This document shows positions 40,150-42,434 of a stretch of DNA of 42,434 bases, in pieces. The position numbers and the translations under genes are program-made. The notes beneath the pieces were generated by a model that saw nothing but the letters and a program-made list of their open reading frames with translations, had not been told where the DNA came from and did not search any database. This DNA comes from Gemmatimonadota bacterium (GTDB lineage Bacteria; Latescibacterota; UBA2968; GCA-2709665). The stretch spans positions 1-42,434 of the forward strand of contig JAPPJY010000090.1 in the NCBI GenBank assembly GCA_028874335.1. Direction: 5' to 3'. Positions within the stretch are counted from its first letter, which is position 1. Each line of letters starts with the position of its first letter.

Positions 40150-40743
40150 TCACGATTCGTAAGAAGGTTTCAGGACCCTGTCGTACTTGTCTCGACTGGC
40201 CGACACGCACTGGAAAATTTGATATCCACCAATTTCAATCCACATATACATCCTGTGGCAGATGTCGCAGACCCTCAGGACGTGGCCGCCTGGTCGCTTC
40301 TCTTCGCGGTACATGATATCGTCGTAACCGCCCAGGAGGCGTGCGATATCATCCCTGGAACTCTGGTCGAGAAGCAACCCGATAATCTCACGTGGGAGAT
40401 CGGCCGCGGCCTGACGCAGACGGTTGGTGTCCACGTCCCAGGGGGATTTCAATGTGGAACCGCACGCGCACCACCGGTCGCGCATATCCCAGTCCTTATG
40501 TAACCACCACTGATCAAAGACACGCCTGCAAGCCAGGCAGAATTCATACGATTCCGAAGGATCCATACCTTCTTCCCTGACCAGCTCTTCGATGCGACTG
40601 CGCTCAGGTTCCGGCAATGCGTCCAGCTTTACGGTGGGCGTGTGGCACCACCGACATCGTCGAGACTTCCTTCGAAGCAAGACCATTAACACGATGAAAC
40701 CGACGACGAAAATTACCGAGAAGATCAGGTGCCCGTTTCCCAT
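40150..40743 (-). CDS. Membrane-anchored cysteine-rich protein, paralogue A
   Basis: A 197-residue protein of no family I recognise. One N-terminal membrane helix (residues 5-24) is followed by RRKSRR, so the rest is probably cytoplasmic. The soluble part carries Cys30/33 (CRWC), Cys69/72 (CLACRR), Cys92/94 (WCACG), Cys159/162 (CDICHRMYMW) and Cys179. An ungapped hand alignment with paralogue B gives about 57% identity, with every Cys at the same number. The paired cysteines suggest two zinc sites. CAGGAGT lies seven bases before the ATG, and a hairpin (GCCCG 40757-40761 with CGGGC 40768-40772) abuts it. It is last of the three-gene set. Confidence 0.75.
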   Translation of the reverse strand: MGNGHLIFSVIFVVGFIVLMVLLRRKSRRCRWCHTPTVKLDALPEPERSRIEELVREEGMDPSESYEFCLACRRVFDQWWLHKDWDMRDRWCACGSTLKSPWDVDTNRLRQAAADLPREIIGLLLDQSSRDDIARLLGGYDDIMYREEKRPGGHVLRVCDICHRMYMWIEIGGYQIFQCVSASRDKYDRVLKPSYES

Positions 40744-40782
40744 CTATTTTACTCCTGCCCGATTCTGCGGGCGCCAAGCACC

Positions 40783-40800
40783 GATTATACGCGTATTATC
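40783..40800. promoter_or_regulatory. 18-bp near-palindrome between paralogues B and A
   Basis: GATTATACGCGTATTATC is palindromic at 16 of 18 positions around a CGCG centre. Read leftward it contains TATAAT (40789-40784), a possible internal -10 box. It touches the stop codon of paralogue B and lies just upstream of the hairpin and Shine-Dalgarno of paralogue A. It may be an operator or an internal promoter. Confidence 0.35.
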
Positions 40801-41395
40801 AGGTCTCCATCTGGCGGCGGTCTGCTACTGCTTCATATTTGTCACGCCCCGACGACACACACTGGAAGACCTGATAACCCGCAATCTCAACCCACATATA
40901 TATTCTGTGGCAGATGCCGCAGACCTTCAGCGCGTGCGGTTCCGGACTCTTCTCGAAACGGTAATCAAGATCGTCATAGCCGCGACGGAGTTGCGCAATG
41001 TCATCGTCCGTATGTTGCTTTGAAAGCCGTGCGAATACCGCCGCCGGCAGGTCCGCCACCGCCTTCCTGAGTTTCCTGGGATCGACATCCCAGGGAAAAG
41101 ACAGTTCGAACCCGCAAGCGCACCACCGGTCGGACATATCCCAGTCCGACTGAAACCACCACTCGTCATAGATCCGCCGGCAGGCCTCGCAAAATTCATA
41201 CGACAACGCAGGATCCATCCCCTCTTCGCGGATCAGATCGCGGATCTGCCCGCGCTCCGCGTCCGGTAATTTCCCGAGCTTTACCGTTCGCTTATGACAC
41301 CAGGCGCACTGGTGGGCGCTCCTCCGGAGAATCACCATCAGCACGAAGGGTCCGACGATGACAACCGCCGCGAAAATCAGACCCAGGATTGCCAT
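40799..41395 (-). CDS. Membrane-anchored cysteine-rich protein, paralogue B
   Basis: A 198-residue paralogue of A with the same plan. The membrane helix is IFAAVVIVGPFVLMVIL (7-23), then Cys30/33 (CAWC), Cys69/72 (CEACRR), Cys92/94 (WCACG), Cys159/162 (CGICHRIYMW) and Cys179. The best conserved stretches besides the cysteines are LIREEGMDP, PWDVD and IAGYQVFQCVSSGRDKY. GAGGGT precedes the ATG. It lies 81 bases after paralogue C and 55 before A. Function unknown; a metal-binding membrane sensor or scaffold is only a guess. Confidence 0.75.
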   Translation of the reverse strand: MAILGLIFAAVVIVGPFVLMVILRRSAHQCAWCHKRTVKLGKLPDAERGQIRDLIREEGMDPALSYEFCEACRRIYDEWWFQSDWDMSDRWCACGFELSFPWDVDPRKLRKAVADLPAAVFARLSKQHTDDDIAQLRRGYDDLDYRFEKSPEPHALKVCGICHRIYMWVEIAGYQVFQCVSSGRDKYEAVADRRQMET

Positions 41396-41476
41396 CGCAG
41401 TTTACCCTCGCTGGGCCTGGAGCCGTGTGCCAACTCGCTTCCCGGCAAACCCGTTGACAGGATTCGCTCACCGGTA

Positions 41477-42058
41477 TCAATTGGGTCCATCAAATTTGTC
41501 CATACCGCCCGACACAACCTGGAATACCTGAAAGCCCTTGACGGGCAACCACATATAGATCCGAAAACAGTTCCTGCAGACGAACAGGAGATGTTCGTCG
41601 GACACCGACGAGTACAGCCGCTCGTGAAGCCCTTCTCTCCCGTACGTCCGTTCCATAAACTCCATGACTTCCGGCCGGATTTCGCGTAGTGCTGTTTTCA
41701 GCTTGTTGGTGTCGACGATCAGAGCAGGCCGTGACAGGTCACAGCCACAGGCGCACGAGCGATCGAGCAACTCCCAGTCCCTGCGGTGGGGCCGATCGTC
41801 GCTGAACCAGCGCCAGCCATAGATGCGCTTGCAATGCGGACACACCTCGTACTTCTCCGGATCCCCGGGCATTCCCTCGTCCCGAATCAGGCGCCGCACC
41901 TCCTCTCCTTCGCCCTGCGGCAGGTGTTCAACCGGCGTCGTCGATCGCATACACCATCGGCACCTGCGTATCTGGTGCTTCATCAGATACACAATCAGGA
42001 TCACCGCGCCCATTACGACCATCGCTATGATGGCTATTTCTAACGTGGAAACATCCAT
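41477..42058 (-). CDS. Membrane-anchored cysteine-rich protein, paralogue C
   Basis: A 193-residue, more divergent member. The membrane helix spans about residues 8-26, followed by KHQIRRCRWC. It retains Cys33/36, Cys73/76 (CPHCKR), Cys102/104 (SCACGC) and Cys161/164 (CRNCFRIYMW) but has Val where A and B have the last Cys (QVVSGGMDKF). So eight cysteines are invariant and the ninth is not. I took the ATG at 42058; a GTG five codons upstream is possible. It is first of the three leftward genes, with promoter-like boxes about 150 bases upstream. Confidence 0.75.
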   Translation of the reverse strand: MDVSTLEIAIIAMVVMGAVILIVYLMKHQIRRCRWCMRSTTPVEHLPQGEGEEVRRLIRDEGMPGDPEKYEVCPHCKRIYGWRWFSDDRPHRRDWELLDRSCACGCDLSRPALIVDTNKLKTALREIRPEVMEFMERTYGREGLHERLYSSVSDEHLLFVCRNCFRIYMWLPVKGFQVFQVVSGGMDKFDGPN

Positions 42059-42211
42059 AGTGACGTCCGCCACTGGGGAATATCTGGATCACATGATCCC
42101 GCCAGCCGAATCACGGATGCTGAGGTCCGGCGATTGTATGGGGCAGGCGCACTTTCTCTCAGCGAGCACGTGTTGATTCGTCTTTGTACCAATGTCAACG
42201 ATGTATCGTTC

Positions 42212-42240
42212 AGTATAGTGCATCACCTCATGAAATCCAA
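42212..42240 (-). promoter_or_regulatory. Candidate promoter for the cysteine-rich gene set
   Basis: Leftward TTGGAT (42240-42235), 17 bases, then TATACT (42217-42212). The -10 box matches consensus at five of six; the -35 box is weak. It leaves a leader of about 150 bases before paralogue C. Confidence 0.35.
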
Positions 42241-42280
42241 GCTCTGCCGTGCGACTCCGAGGGCCATATTCCGCCCCATT

Positions 42281-42300
42281 CGGTCAAATCCGATTGACCG
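42281..42300. promoter_or_regulatory. Dyad CGGTCAA-N6-TTGACCG upstream of the promoter
   Basis: CGGTCAA (42281-42287) and TTGACCG (42294-42300) are perfect inverted repeats separated by six bases. The spacing suits a dimeric regulator. It lies about 40 bases upstream of the candidate -35 box of the cysteine-rich gene set. Confidence 0.4.
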
Positions 42301-42434
42301 GCCGATTCAATCGACCTATATTGCTGCTCGTACGCTATTCGGGTCATTTTGTGTGTTGCTTTGTTAAAAGGATACTTGCCCCTACGTGCCAATATAGAGT
42401 GAGACAACTCCCCCTCCGAGTTTAATGTCGTACA

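Larger units (their letters stand above)
42059..42434. other. Gene-free right end with regulatory signals
   Basis: I see no gene in this stretch. It holds the candidate promoter (42212-42240) and dyad (42281-42300) for the cysteine-rich set. CGATTCAATCG at 42303-42313 is a further small dyad. I see nothing else to name up to the window end. Confidence 0.5.

Overview
The window is GC-rich (by eye near 60%; not counted) bacterial chromosome from an uncultured-looking heterotroph. It holds 32 protein genes that I can support. I see no rRNA, tRNA, CRISPR array, phage genes or transposase. The mix is three phytanoyl-CoA-dioxygenase-like (PhyH) genes, two DegT aminotransferases, two FGGY sugar kinases, an enolase-superfamily enzyme, a Gfo/Idh dehydrogenase, a phosphotriesterase-like lactonase, a creatininase-family protein and an anaerobic-type sulfatase maturase. 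This resembles Latescibacterota, Poribacteria or Planctomycete-like marine and soil lineages. That placement is inference from gene content only.

Layout. Positions 1-4355 carry rightward genes: a GT4 glycosyltransferase, a DUF445 membrane protein and a DCC-lipase-maturation-factor fusion. From 4465 to 35071 almost everything runs leftward. The stretch 4465-19508 is a loose series of catabolic and biosynthetic genes, broken by at least two families of short TIR-bounded repeats. Positions 19776-31319 form one tight leftward operon of ten genes. It encodes what looks like a complete N-methylglutamate pathway: gamma-glutamylmethylamide synthetase (GmaS), N-methylglutamate synthase (MgsABC) and the four-subunit N-methylglutamate dehydrogenase (MgdABCD, sarcosine-oxidase-like). 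Unusually, the MgsA-MgsB pair is present twice, once at each end of the operon. Upstream lie a radical-SAM maturase, the third PhyH and a second GT4. A rightward rhamnulokinase (35250-36740) faces a leftward PHP-UvrD helicase fusion (36758-40027). The right end (40150-42058) holds three tandem paralogues of a membrane-anchored, cysteine-rich protein family that I cannot name.

How the genes work together. In the ten-gene operon, methylamine would be ligated to glutamate by GmaS. Mgs would move the methylamino group onto 2-oxoglutarate to give N-methylglutamate. Mgd would oxidise this to glutamate plus a one-carbon unit passed to tetrahydrofolate. The alpha subunit retains cysteine sets for two [2Fe-2S] sites that, as I recall, oxygen-using sarcosine oxidases have lost. 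This points to a dehydrogenase feeding an electron carrier. A strong intrinsic terminator overlapping a promoter separates this operon from the maturase upstream. The 4.4-19.5 kb genes look like scavenging of sugar acids, lactones and small amides, but no single pathway can be read from them.

Most interesting: the duplicated mgsAB module with the Fe-S-competent alpha subunit; the unnamed three-gene cysteine-rich membrane family with its own promoter and dyads; and two short TIR element families, each of which has supplied the stop codon of a neighbouring gene.
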